From a virus, in IMG/VR virus record IMGVR_UViG_3300033148_008370, positions 1 to 55,574 of that record: a DNA stretch of 55,574 bases, one strand, 5' to 3'. The notes below the pieces were generated by a model. It was not told where the DNA came from. It worked only from the letters and a program-made list of their open reading frames with translations, and did no database searches. Below, in pieces: positions 43,901 to 51,189 of the stretch (its first letter is position 1; each line of letters starts with the position of its first letter). Position numbers and translations under genes: made by a program.

Positions 43901-45829
43901 TGGAGAAGGATAACTATAAAAGATGCCTATGAGAAACGAGCAAAGAGAATACAAGTTTATAATACTGATACTGGTAAGTCTTTTGCTGGTAAAGTTAAAG
44001 AGATTGTAAAGACAGGTAGGAAATTTGTTTATGAATTAAGAGTAGAAATTCCAGTCAGTGAAAAGCAGAAAAGAACTCATAAAATAAAAGCAACAGCTGA
44101 ACATAGGTTCTTTACAGATACTGGTTGGAAATGTCTTGGTGATATTAGGATAGATGATAATGTTTTAGTTGAAGATGAAAATTCAGAAAATCCTTTTGAA
44201 TTCCATAAAGTTGTTTATATTGAACCTATAGGGGTTGAAGAAACTTATGATATACATGTGGATGAAAAATATCATAACTATGTTGCAAATTTATTTGTAG
44301 TTCATAATTCACATTCTGTTTCATATTCTATGCTTGCGTATTTAAGTATGTGGCTTAAGGTAAATTATCCAGCTGAGTATATGTGTGCATGTTTAAATTA
44401 TTTTGAGAAGGAAATGGAGAAGATAGATTTGATAAATGACATTAGGAGATTAGGTTTAAAGATAGAGTATCCTGATGTAAATTTAAGTGAAAAGAAGTGG
44501 ACAGTAAAAGATGGTAAACTGATATGTGGTCTTATGGAAGTAGATCATCTTGGAGAAAAAGCTGCTGATAATATAATATCAGCAAGGGGTAATGAGCCTT
44601 TTGAGAATGAAGAAGATTTCATGAATAGGATAGACAAGAGGAGGGTGAATAAGAGAATTATTGATAATCTGAAAACTTGTAATGCTTTATTCAATAGGGG
44701 AGAGAATCCTCCAGATGTAGCTGAATCAGTTTTTAAATTTAATTGGTTTTATGATGAAGCAAGAAAATACAAAGATTATTTGAGTAAAGCGAAACCAAGG
44801 TCTTGGCTTGAGGATTTGGATGTAAAGGATAGGGTTCTCAGCTGTGAAGAAAGTGTAGATTTTCCTTGTCCAAGGAAGGGAAAGAGAAATTATGTTACAT
44901 ATGGGAAGATAGAGAAGGTTCATTTTACTTTTAAGGATTTCTTAAAAGAGAAGGTGGATGGAAGCTGGACTAAATATTTCCATCTTATGGATATGAAGGG
45001 ATTTATGAATACTAACTTTGATCACAGATATTTCTTTGAAAAGAAAGAATTCTGTGAGAATTTAAATGATAAATGGATACTCATGCCTTGTGAAAAATGT
45101 TATCATAAGACAGGGAGAACACTATGGAAAGCACATACAATATTTGAGATGAAAGAATTTTTCAAATGTCCATGGAAATTTCAAGAAGGGATAGATGATA
45201 AGAGATTTCATTATCCTGATGCATGGCCTGTTACTATTATTAGACAACCCAATAGAGAAGAACTTACAGAATGTGTTAAGATTATTAAAAAATGTAAAGA
45301 CTGTCCATTCTCTAATACCTGTGAAGCCTCAGCAACTCCAGTGCCATTATGGATAGGTAGGAAGGCAAAGAATATACTGATTGTCGCTGAATCGCCAGGT
45401 GCTAATGAGGAAAAGGAAGGAATTCCTTTAGTTGGAAGAGCAGGTCAAGTATTATGGGATGGACTTAAAAAGTATAACTTGAATAGAGATCAATTCTGTA
45501 TAAGTAATATATTGAAATGCAGACCCAAAGACAATAAGATATCTCTTTTGAATAAGAGAGATATAAATAAATGTAGTCAGGAGTATTTGAGAAAGGAGAT
45601 TCTTGCTTTAAAACCATCAATAATATTATCACTTGGTGCTTATAGTAAGAACTTCTTTGGGAAAGATGATTCTATGTATAATTTGTCAGGAACATTTGAA
45701 TGGGATAAGAATTACAAGTGTTTTGTAGTTTATGGGATACATCCTTCAGCTGTTCTCTACTCATCTGGAAGTCAGGTATATTTAGATAAAGCATTGGAGA
45801 CTTTTTATAAACTGACATATAGTGTGTAA
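40919..45829 (+). CDS. dnaE: DnaE-type DNA polymerase III alpha with two mini-inteins and C-terminal uracil-DNA glycosylase
   Basis: 1,636 residues. PHP domain 1-260 (HLHTNYS, TDHGN, GCELYLVDN); an unusual 76-residue insert at about 86-161; polymerase core with GSVGGS and PDIDIDF (about 477-483); inteins at 829-971 and 976-1130; helix-hairpin-helix and OB-like parts about 1131-1450; then a family 4 uracil-DNA glycosylase (about 1452-1636) with VAESPGANEEKEGIPLVGRA, LKCRP and IHPSA, and cysteines for a 4Fe-4S cluster (KCKDC, KCRP, a later Cys). After splicing the polymerase keeps FGAY-SFNR-SHS, matching normal DnaE. It would replicate phage DNA; the tethered glycosylase may remove uracil at the fork. 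No 3'-5' exonuclease motif seen. Confidence 0.9.
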   Translation: MQFAHLHLHTNYSLLDSIIRIDDLVKKVKEMKQPAVAMTDHGNIDGAVKFYHACEKEGIKPIIGCELYLVDNLYERPSYKKIEKEVEFITLFFTDDTKKEFKYDDVLEIKLKTKNGTKNRKTSTVKVGDIVKVDGQFLEVKNIRSRKKKTWVDSKKKEKEKRLHCTILTKNWDGMKKLMKLLNIANKDGFYYKPRVDKKHLFEICDSDVILMSACTSGLLSLDNYEELVMDFHNKYKDDFYLEIMPFSDFELQDKINSRAIEMSKKLGIKVVCTRDCHYLNEEDNELHEVFLAIGQKDKYGRKIKWNDPNRWKFDVTGLYVSTAKEMMRDLKKCGISNDIIVKCFKSVDEIISKCNTKMEKIYPAVLPEIKGSVEEDRKEFIRQIMEGKKRRGLSGKEVDDRLKEEIRVIVNGGFEKYFLITSDLIRYARSVMQVGISRGSVGGSLVAYCMGIVDINPLKYDLLFSRFLSEGRIDQPDIDIDFQKDKRWMVQKYLEDKYGYNNVATLSTFQIMKGKRAIRDVGSLFDIPNDEINKVANSIKTRSAGDMRAEDSLKDTFELYEEAKRFYKKYPHISDLACRLEGLYRQAGSHAAGVVVCGDDLYSGNQCVIVKRGSADKVINWDKKDLEFMGLIKWDILGLAVLSVIDNTKELSGLSQEEIDNIYQGEMDDPKVYEQFDKGNTIGIHEFKSFGMRDYTRRMDVKEFEDIVSLNTLFRPGTLRSGLAEEFLMRKSGERPTVYKNDIIKKITEKTYGIILYQEQLMYALAWLAGIPWRTCDTVRKVVSKSQGVEKLLTFKQLFVDGCVKKGTLSRNEADELFDTLKDFGAYCLSKDSIIGIKNPIRIDELYNKFVSGEVLSTESFYEGKVVNNKIVNMWKSGKKEVFLVSFKNGMTLKATEDHAIITKYGEKKVKDIVIGEEVITAKGYTYSDDYNVEITEVKKIEPVGKEETYDIEMEFPINNFFANGVLVHNSFNRCLSGDTVINESVKGKSGAQWRRITIKDAYEKRAKRIQVYNTDTGKSFAGKVKEIVKTGRKFVYELRVEIPVSEKQKRTHKIKATAEHRFFTDTGWKCLGDIRIDDNVLVEDENSENPFEFHKVVYIEPIGVEETYDIHVDEKYHNYVANLFVVHNSHSVSYSMLAYLSMWLKVNYPAEYMCACLNYFEKEMEKIDLINDIRRLGLKIEYPDVNLSEKKWTVKDGKLICGLMEVDHLGEKAADNIISARGNEPFENEEDFMNRIDKRRVNKRIIDNLKTCNALFNRGENPPDVAESVFKFNWFYDEARKYKDYLSKAKPRSWLEDLDVKDRVLSCEESVDFPCPRKGKRNYVTYGKIEKVHFTFKDFLKEKVDGSWTKYFHLMDMKGFMNTNFDHRYFFEKKEFCENLNDKWILMPCEKCYHKTGRTLWKAHTIFEMKEFFKCPWKFQEGIDDKRFHYPDAWPVTIIRQPNREELTECVKIIKKCKDCPFSNTCEASATPVPLWIGRKAKNILIVAESPGANEEKEGIPLVGRAGQVLWDGLKKYNLNRDQFCISNILKCRPKDNKISLLNKRDINKCSQEYLRKEILALKPSIILSLGAYSKNFFGKDDSMYNLSGTFEWDKNYKCFVVYGIHPSAVLYSSGSQVYLDKALETFYKLTYSV
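43403..43831 (+). other. Mini-intein 1 in DnaE
   Basis: 143 residues (829-971). Starts CLSKDSIIG after FGAY, has TEDH (block B), EETYDIEME and FFANGVLVHN before +1 Ser. No homing-endonuclease domain. Insertion site corresponds to the one used by the split DnaE intein of cyanobacteria (AEY/CFN). Confidence 0.92.
43844..44308 (+). other. Mini-intein 2 in DnaE
   Basis: 155 residues (976-1130). Starts CLSGDTVIN after SFNR, has TAEH, EETYDIHVD and NYVANLFVVHN before +1 Ser (SHSVSYS). No endonuclease domain. Only the four codons at 43832-43843 separate it from intein 1. Confidence 0.92.
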
Positions 45830-45874
45830 ATTAACAACTCTCTGTGAAAATTAAAGTTTTAGGAGGTGTGAATC

Positions 45875-46354
45875 ATGAGCAAAGATTTTTTCTATGAGGA
45901 GGAGGGAAATCTTTATGTAAATCTTGGTGAGCCATTTGGAGTGTATAGTATATCAAACATTTTGAGTATTAATACTGAAGACTTGAATAATGCTATGTCA
46001 GAGCAACCTGAGCTATACTTCAAGATAGGTGTTTTTGCTTCTACTGTAGAACATTTAGAGAAGATCAAGAAATCTGATAGAGATTTCATTAAGGCACAAA
46101 TTGATAATGAAATAAGGGAGACTTCTCAAAAGAAATTAACAGAAGCCAAGATTAGTAATCTTATACTTCTGGATAGTAGGTATAAAGAAGCAGAGAAGAA
46201 ATACTTATACATTAAGAAGATAGCTTCTATGGCAAGTGTTTTGCAGAAATCGATGGAACACAAAAAAGACATGCTTGTTTCTCTGTCATCAAATTTCAGA
46301 GAAGAGATGAGATCGGAAATGAGCAATCTAATGAAAAAATTTAAGGAGGTATAA
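45875..46354 (+). CDS. Helical protein before SSB; possible UvsY-like mediator
   Basis: 159 residues, almost all helix and coiled coil, e.g. HLEKIKKSDRDFIKAQ and SMEHKKDMLVSLSSNFREEM. Its size, composition and position next to gp32-like SSB and a RecA-like recombinase are those of T4 UvsY, which loads recombinase onto SSB-coated DNA. Sequence similarity is not evident to me beyond the pattern, so this is an analogy. AGGAGGTG precedes ATG. Confidence 0.45.
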   Translation: MSKDFFYEEEGNLYVNLGEPFGVYSISNILSINTEDLNNAMSEQPELYFKIGVFASTVEHLEKIKKSDRDFIKAQIDNEIRETSQKKLTEAKISNLILLDSRYKEAEKKYLYIKKIASMASVLQKSMEHKKDMLVSLSSNFREEMRSEMSNLMKKFKEV

Positions 46355-46357
46355 ATT

Positions 46358-47305
46358 ATGAATGATGAGGAAAGACAACTCAGGGATTTTCTAAACTACA
46401 AGCCTGAGAAGGCTCAGGTTGAGAAGGATTCAAACTACATGAAAGAGAAATCTGGAGGTTCTGGAATGAACTTTCTGGAAATCTCGAAGGGAGAGAATAG
46501 AGTCAGGTTTCTTCCACCCAGAGATCCATCATCAGGTTCAGCTTATGTTAGAGTGAAGAAACACTATTTAAGAGTTACTGATGATGAGGGTAATGAAAAG
46601 AGTGTTTCTATTACCTGCACAGGTGATGACCTTGGTTGTAGGGCAGTCAAGTATCTTCAGTCTCTTGGAGGAAAGGATAACTTGAAGCTTGCAAAGGACA
46701 TAAGGTCAAAGGAGAATGTATATTTTATTGCTTATGACAGGGATTATGAGAAAAACTGCTTAAATAAAGGAAAAGATATAGAGATGAGCAGGGCAGTTGG
46801 AGTTGTAAGGGCTTCATATACTCTTGCTAATAGGATAATTGGTGGTCTCAAACTTGATCTTGATGCTTTTCATCCTTTAAAGGGAAGAGATTTTATTATT
46901 TACAAAGATACAAGTAGAAAGTATCCTGATTATTCTTCTTCCCAGTATGATCTTAAATCAAGTCCTTTATCAAAGAGCAAGGATATCTTGCTTGAGATTC
47001 TGAGAGCTATACCTGATCTGTCAAAACTGACTTCAGTGAGTAGTGAAAAGGCTGAAGAAGCTTATAGACAGGCTTTGAGCAAACTTGTAGATATTCAGGC
47101 AATGGAAGAGTATGAAGCAAAGCTTGCAAGAAATGAAGAAGAATTTGATGCTTCAGAGATTGTTTCTGAATCTGAGATGGATGACTTTTTTGACAATCAA
47201 GAACATAAAGAAGTCAGCGATGTTGAAATTGATGAGTCTGCAAAAAAGAATGATGATGAAGATGATATTGGTAGCATGTTAGATGAGCTGATGTCTTCAG
47301 ACTAA
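46358..47305 (+). CDS. gp32-like single-stranded DNA-binding protein
   Basis: 315 residues. GENRVRFLPPRDP followed by VKKHYLRV is the start of the OB fold in T4 gp32-like phage SSBs; the last 60 residues are strongly acidic and end in DDIGSMLDELMSSD, the usual protein-interaction tail. It would coat single-stranded DNA in replication and recombination. Cysteines at ITCTGDDLGC could belong to a zinc site, not certain. Overlaps nothing; terminator follows. Confidence 0.75.
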   Translation: MNDEERQLRDFLNYKPEKAQVEKDSNYMKEKSGGSGMNFLEISKGENRVRFLPPRDPSSGSAYVRVKKHYLRVTDDEGNEKSVSITCTGDDLGCRAVKYLQSLGGKDNLKLAKDIRSKENVYFIAYDRDYEKNCLNKGKDIEMSRAVGVVRASYTLANRIIGGLKLDLDAFHPLKGRDFIIYKDTSRKYPDYSSSQYDLKSSPLSKSKDILLEILRAIPDLSKLTSVSSEKAEEAYRQALSKLVDIQAMEEYEAKLARNEEEFDASEIVSESEMDDFFDNQEHKEVSDVEIDESAKKNDDEDDIGSMLDELMSSD

Positions 47306-47325
47306 CTGATAGCAGAACATGTGAT

Positions 47326-47365
47326 GAGGGAAGGGTTCTCCTTCCCCCTTCCCTCTAAAAATTTT
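47326..47365 (+). terminator. GAGGGAAGGG terminator
   Basis: 10-bp stem GAGGGAAGGG (47326-47335) with CCCTTCCCTC (47346-47355), then TAAAAATTTT. Fourteen bases before the RecA-like gene start, so it may also act as a leader hairpin. Confidence 0.7.
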
Positions 47366-47378
47366 GAAAGAGAGGTTA

Positions 47379-48350
47379 ATGATGAGAAAACCAACAGAAA
47401 AGAATGATAAGTTCATAACATTATCTCAGTATGTGAAAGAAGTTGGGATGACACGTTGGCTTTCAACAAATATTCTTCCTCTTGATATTATCATGGGTAA
47501 AGGTATGCCAATGGGAAGAATAATTGAGATTTTTGGTGCTGAGTCAGCAGGTAAAACCACTCTTTCTCTTGTGATGATGAAAGCATTACAAGAAGCAGGT
47601 GGTTATTTTCTTTATGTGGATGCAGAGAGTGCTTTATGTCCAGAGAGGGCAATAAATTTTATTGGAATAGACCCAGAGAGATGTATTATATTGGAAGAGA
47701 ATGTGATAGAGAAGATATTTCAATATATAGATGATTTCATAGAATGGGTGAGAAGTAAAGATGAAAAGTGTCCCATAGGTATAATGTTAGATTCTATTGC
47801 AGGGACAACTACTGAACAAGAGTCAAAGGGAGATTATATTGGTAAGACTTATAGTGAAAAGCCAATAATAATTTCCAGAGCTTTGAGGAGATTATCCAAG
47901 ATTTTTTCAAGGAATAATGTTTTTTGTATTCTTGTGAATCAGACAAGAGAGATAATGAATGCTCCTATGTATGGGGAGAAAGAGAGAACTCCAGGTGGTA
48001 AAGCAATTAAATTTCATGCTTCTATAAGAATAAAGGTTTCAAAGAGGACAACTTTAGTTTCCAAGTCTCAGAAAGTAGGTATCCTTGCAAAGTTAGAAGT
48101 CAAGAAGAATAAGGTTGCTCCATCAGACAGATGGGTTTTTATTCCCATATATTATGATGACAGGGGAATTCCAAATGATATTGCAACATTTGCTCATTTA
48201 AAAGAAACTAAAATTGTTGAGAAGACGGGAATAAAGAATATTGTTATTCATTACAAGGGAAAAGAAATAGCTTGGAAAGACTGGAATAGCTATATATCTG
48301 AACACAAGGAAGAGATAGCTGAGGATATTCTGTCTTCTATGACAAAGTGA
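47379..48350 (+). CDS. RecA/UvsX-like recombinase
   Basis: 323 residues from ATGATG 47379 (GAGAGG before; an upstream TTG falls before the ribosome site). Walker A GAESAGKT (53-60), FLYVDAESA (Walker-type Glu region), IGIMLDSIAGT (Walker B), ILVNQTRE and GGKAIKFHASIRI (loop 2 region and beyond). It would form filaments on ssDNA and promote strand exchange, with SSB and Mre11-Rad50. Confidence 0.88.
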   Translation: MMRKPTEKNDKFITLSQYVKEVGMTRWLSTNILPLDIIMGKGMPMGRIIEIFGAESAGKTTLSLVMMKALQEAGGYFLYVDAESALCPERAINFIGIDPERCIILEENVIEKIFQYIDDFIEWVRSKDEKCPIGIMLDSIAGTTTEQESKGDYIGKTYSEKPIIISRALRRLSKIFSRNNVFCILVNQTREIMNAPMYGEKERTPGGKAIKFHASIRIKVSKRTTLVSKSQKVGILAKLEVKKNKVAPSDRWVFIPIYYDDRGIPNDIATFAHLKETKIVEKTGIKNIVIHYKGKEIAWKDWNSYISEHKEEIAEDILSSMTK

Positions 48351-48376
48351 AAGATTAATGATTGGAGTGTGATTAA

Positions 48377-49324
48377 ATGTCATTAAATACATCTTATAAG
48401 ATTGAACTGCTCAGAGACAATATACTTGGATTTAGAGAGAATGGGGATGCTGTTATTGAAGCCTCATCTATGAGCTACCAGAAGCCTGTTAAGACTGAAA
48501 GAAAGAAATTTCTTTTGTTTCTTCTCAATAATGGTCATCATTCATGCTTTGAACATACAGATTTTGTTGTAGAGATTAAGTTAGTTAAGTTAGGTAGTAT
48601 AATGAACTTGAATGATATTCAGCATATTAACCTGAAGGATAGATTTGGAAATTTAGGATTACTTTTATTTTCAGATTTTAATGTTAATTCTTATGTATTT
48701 TCTGGTTCTTTGAGAGATTTTATTGATTTTCATAATTATTTTCTCAAGAAGAAGGAATCTGGTTATTTGTTTAGTAAGAATAGGAAATTTAACAGAATTT
48801 TAGATTCTATAAATAATTTCATAGTAGATTTCTTTGATCAGTCTGACAGCTATGAAGGGGATGGTTATAGTATTATTTCTTGGGATGATTTAGGTTTTGA
48901 TACATTTAATAAAAGAGTTCAGTTTAAGTTCAGGTCAAGTAGATATACAATGGATCAACTTAGAACACATAGAAGTCTTTCTTTTATTGCTGAATCACAG
49001 AGAAGAGTTTCTTATTCTGATGATTTTAGAGTTGTGTTACCAGAGATGAAATATCTAAAGGATCATAAGAATGTAAATGACTTGCTGGACAGTGCTATGG
49101 AATATAGTCATAACACATATTCACAGCTTAGGAAATTTAAAGTGAAGAAAGAAGATGCAAGGTGTGTTCTTCCTATGTGCATTGTTAGTAATTATATTGT
49201 CACAGCTTCTTTAAAAGACTGGTGTGATTTTATAAGGAAGAGGATGATACCTGAAACTCAGAAGGAATTAAAGACTATTGCTTCTGGGGTTGACAATATT
49301 TTAAAGGAGGTTTTTAAAATATGA
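48377..49324 (+). CDS. thyX: Second ThyX-like protein
   Basis: 315 residues, longer than usual ThyX. GHHSCFEHTDFVVEI (53-67) and QLRTHRSLSFIAESQRRV (194-211) are the two ThyX signatures, here RTHRSLSFIAESQR; DARCVLPMCIVSNY and WCDFIRKRMIPETQKEL match the C-terminal ARxxLP and lR...aQ.E motifs. An insert of about 60 residues (105-165) separates the halves. It differs strongly from the ThyX at 40104 and keeps more of the C-terminal motifs. May be the main thymidylate synthase, or a related enzyme acting on dUMP. Confidence 0.8.
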   Translation: MSLNTSYKIELLRDNILGFRENGDAVIEASSMSYQKPVKTERKKFLLFLLNNGHHSCFEHTDFVVEIKLVKLGSIMNLNDIQHINLKDRFGNLGLLLFSDFNVNSYVFSGSLRDFIDFHNYFLKKKESGYLFSKNRKFNRILDSINNFIVDFFDQSDSYEGDGYSIISWDDLGFDTFNKRVQFKFRSSRYTMDQLRTHRSLSFIAESQRRVSYSDDFRVVLPEMKYLKDHKNVNDLLDSAMEYSHNTYSQLRKFKVKKEDARCVLPMCIVSNYIVTASLKDWCDFIRKRMIPETQKELKTIASGVDNILKEVFKI

Positions 49325-49977
49325 AATTTGGAGATAGAATTGCCAGAGAAGCAAAGAAGGCAGTCAGGGAAGGTTATATTCCATCAGTTAAGCCTGCCTG
49401 TGCCAATTTTGTTTCAGCTATGCTGAGTAGAGCAGGTTGGAAAGGTTCTCTTACAAATTATGTTCCAGACTTTTTAAGTATGGGAAAACAAGTAAATGAT
49501 ATAAGACCAGGTGATCTTGTTATATTTGAGAGGACTTATGATGCTGTTCCTCCTGCTGGTATTGGAAAGGAAGATGATTTAACACATGTAGGTATTATAT
49601 GTGGCAAGGATGATGAAGGTGTTTGGGAATTTGCTCATTTTTCTTCTTCAGCTGATAGACCAGTTATTTCACATCTCTTGGGATATTGGAAGGATCATAC
49701 TCAGCTTTTTATTCGTTTACCTGATAGTCTTTCATCATCAAAGAATTATATTGATTTCAAGATTTTTTATCACCCTACAGCTTCAGCACCCAAAGCTATT
49801 GTTGATTATAAGAAAGAAACAATTAAAGAATTGCTTCTGACTGCTTTGACAGATGATGAGACTGAAATTACTGTAATGAGTCATAAATATGAGAAAGATC
49901 CATTTATAAGAATTGATGATGAAGATGGTAGAGTTGTTTCTGTTGAATTACATATTAAATTTGAGAAAGAGGTGTAA
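49321..49977 (+). CDS. NlpC/P60-type cell-wall hydrolase
   Basis: 218 residues. KPACANFVSAMLSRAGW carries the nucleophile Cys (about 27); RPGDLVIF and DLTHVGIICG carry the catalytic His (about 89). The C-terminal ~70 residues are a separate charged domain. Would cut peptidoglycan peptides. ATGA overlap with ThyX. Its place in the nucleotide-metabolism cluster, 17 kb from the holin-like gene, is unusual. Confidence 0.7.
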   Translation: MKFGDRIAREAKKAVREGYIPSVKPACANFVSAMLSRAGWKGSLTNYVPDFLSMGKQVNDIRPGDLVIFERTYDAVPPAGIGKEDDLTHVGIICGKDDEGVWEFAHFSSSADRPVISHLLGYWKDHTQLFIRLPDSLSSSKNYIDFKIFYHPTASAPKAIVDYKKETIKELLLTALTDDETEITVMSHKYEKDPFIRIDDEDGRVVSVELHIKFEKEV

Positions 49978-49981
49978 GAGA

Positions 49982-50515
49982 TTGAAATTTCAGTTAAATT
50001 ATCTTAAAATTGATGATTCTCTTCCTGATTTAAAGTATGAGGAAGAGAACAGTGGGATTGATTTATATGTGAGAGAAAATGTTCTGATACCTCCAAGTCT
50101 GGGTTTGATACAATTAGGGGGTCAACAGAATGGTATAATACTCCCTGACAAGAATATGAATCAGAGGAATATAGTTACTGTGGGGCAAGTTAAACCTGCA
50201 TCATCTGTTCCTCTCAACATTGTATTGAAGGGAGATTATAGAGTCAGCTATTTACTTGTTTCAAGGTCATCTCTACATAAGAGGTCATTATATTTAGCAA
50301 ATTCAGTTGGAGTAATTGATCCAAGCTATGAAGGTGAGAATGATGAAATAAGAGCAATGATACTTAATTTCTCTCCAATTCCAGTGTATATCAGAAAGGG
50401 AGAGAGAATATGTCAATTGTTATTTTTGGGTAGAGCTCAAATAAATGATTTAGTAAAAGTTAAAGAACATTGGGGTTCCAGGTCAAGAGGCGGTTTTGGT
50501 TCCACTGGAATTTAA
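49982..50515 (+). CDS. dut: dUTPase
   Basis: 177 residues from TTG 49982, seven bases after GAGGTG. All five trimeric dUTPase motifs are present: SGIDLYV, SRSSLHKR, GVIDPSYEGEND, ERICQLLF and RSRGGFGSTG. It hydrolyses dUTP to dUMP, which supplies ThyX and keeps uracil out of DNA. Lies between the hydrolase and two small paralogues. Confidence 0.92.
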   Translation: MKFQLNYLKIDDSLPDLKYEEENSGIDLYVRENVLIPPSLGLIQLGGQQNGIILPDKNMNQRNIVTVGQVKPASSVPLNIVLKGDYRVSYLLVSRSSLHKRSLYLANSVGVIDPSYEGENDEIRAMILNFSPIPVYIRKGERICQLLFLGRAQINDLVKVKEHWGSRSRGGFGSTGI

Positions 50516-50530
50516 AAGAAGGAGGTGAAG

Positions 50531-50797
50531 ATGATGAGCTTTTTTGATATTCTTTCAATTTTGTCTGTTTTTCTTAGAGACCCTGACATCGCTGAGTTTG
50601 CAACAGAATATGGATTAGGGTTTCTGATCAAGCTGATTTCTTATGTAAGGGAAGCTGAAAAGACCTTCTCTGGTCGCAAGAGAGGGGAAGAGAAACTTGA
50701 TTTTGTCTTGAAAAAGATGTCTTATTTAGACAATGTAAACCTGCAAGAATTGATTTCAGTTATTGTTAAACTTGTGAATAAGCTGAGTAGGAGGTGA
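50531..50797 (+). CDS. Small helical protein (paralogue 1), LLH-holin-domain-like
   Basis: 88 residues from ATGATG 50531 (GGAGGTG just before). YVREAEKTFSGRKRGEEKLDFVLKK resembles the soluble C-terminal part of LL-H-type holins (E..F.G.G..K...V...L), followed by LISVIVKLVNKL. No clear membrane segment. Shares YVREAE, EKL.FVL.K and IVKLVN with the next gene. Confidence 0.6.
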   Translation: MMSFFDILSILSVFLRDPDIAEFATEYGLGFLIKLISYVREAEKTFSGRKRGEEKLDFVLKKMSYLDNVNLQELISVIVKLVNKLSRR

Positions 50798-50802
50798 GGA
50801 GA

Positions 50803-51099
50803 TTGAATTTTCAGTTTGTAAATAAAAAAATTATTGAGTTTTTTGAGAATGCACATGTAATTGATTTTTTGACTTTATATGGAACTTCAGCTATTAGAGA
50901 AATGTCTGAGTATGTCAGGGAAGCAGAAATTCTTTTTTCAGAACCTGGAAGAGGGAAAGAAAAGCTTCTGTTTGTTCTTGAGAAAGTTCATGACTTGATG
51001 GTAAAAATGGAAACAATTGAAGAAGGTGATCAGATCCCTGATTGGATTGAAGATGTAATAGAAGCCATAGTGAAACTTGTAAATGCATTCACTGATTAA
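50803..51099 (+). CDS. Small helical protein (paralogue 2), LLH-holin-domain-like
   Basis: 98 residues from TTG 50803, eight bases after AGGAGG. MSEYVREAEILFSEPGRGKEKL and VIEAIVKLVNAF parallel the previous protein, so the two arose by tandem duplication. Followed by a terminator. Confidence 0.6.
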   Translation: MNFQFVNKKIIEFFENAHVIDFLTLYGTSAIREMSEYVREAEILFSEPGRGKEKLLFVLEKVHDLMVKMETIEEGDQIPDWIEDVIEAIVKLVNAFTD

Positions 51100-51114
51100 T
51101 TTGTGTGTTGTTGG

Positions 51115-51152
51115 GAGGGAAGATTTTCATCTCTTCCCTCTCAAAATTTTTC
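51115..51152 (+). terminator. GAGGGAAGA terminator
   Basis: GAGGGAAGA (51115-51123) pairs with TCTTCCCTC (51132-51140), then TCAAAATTTTT. Confidence 0.75.
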
Positions 51153-51189
51153 TGACTATGGGTGATTCACTGTCATTGAGAAGGAGAAA

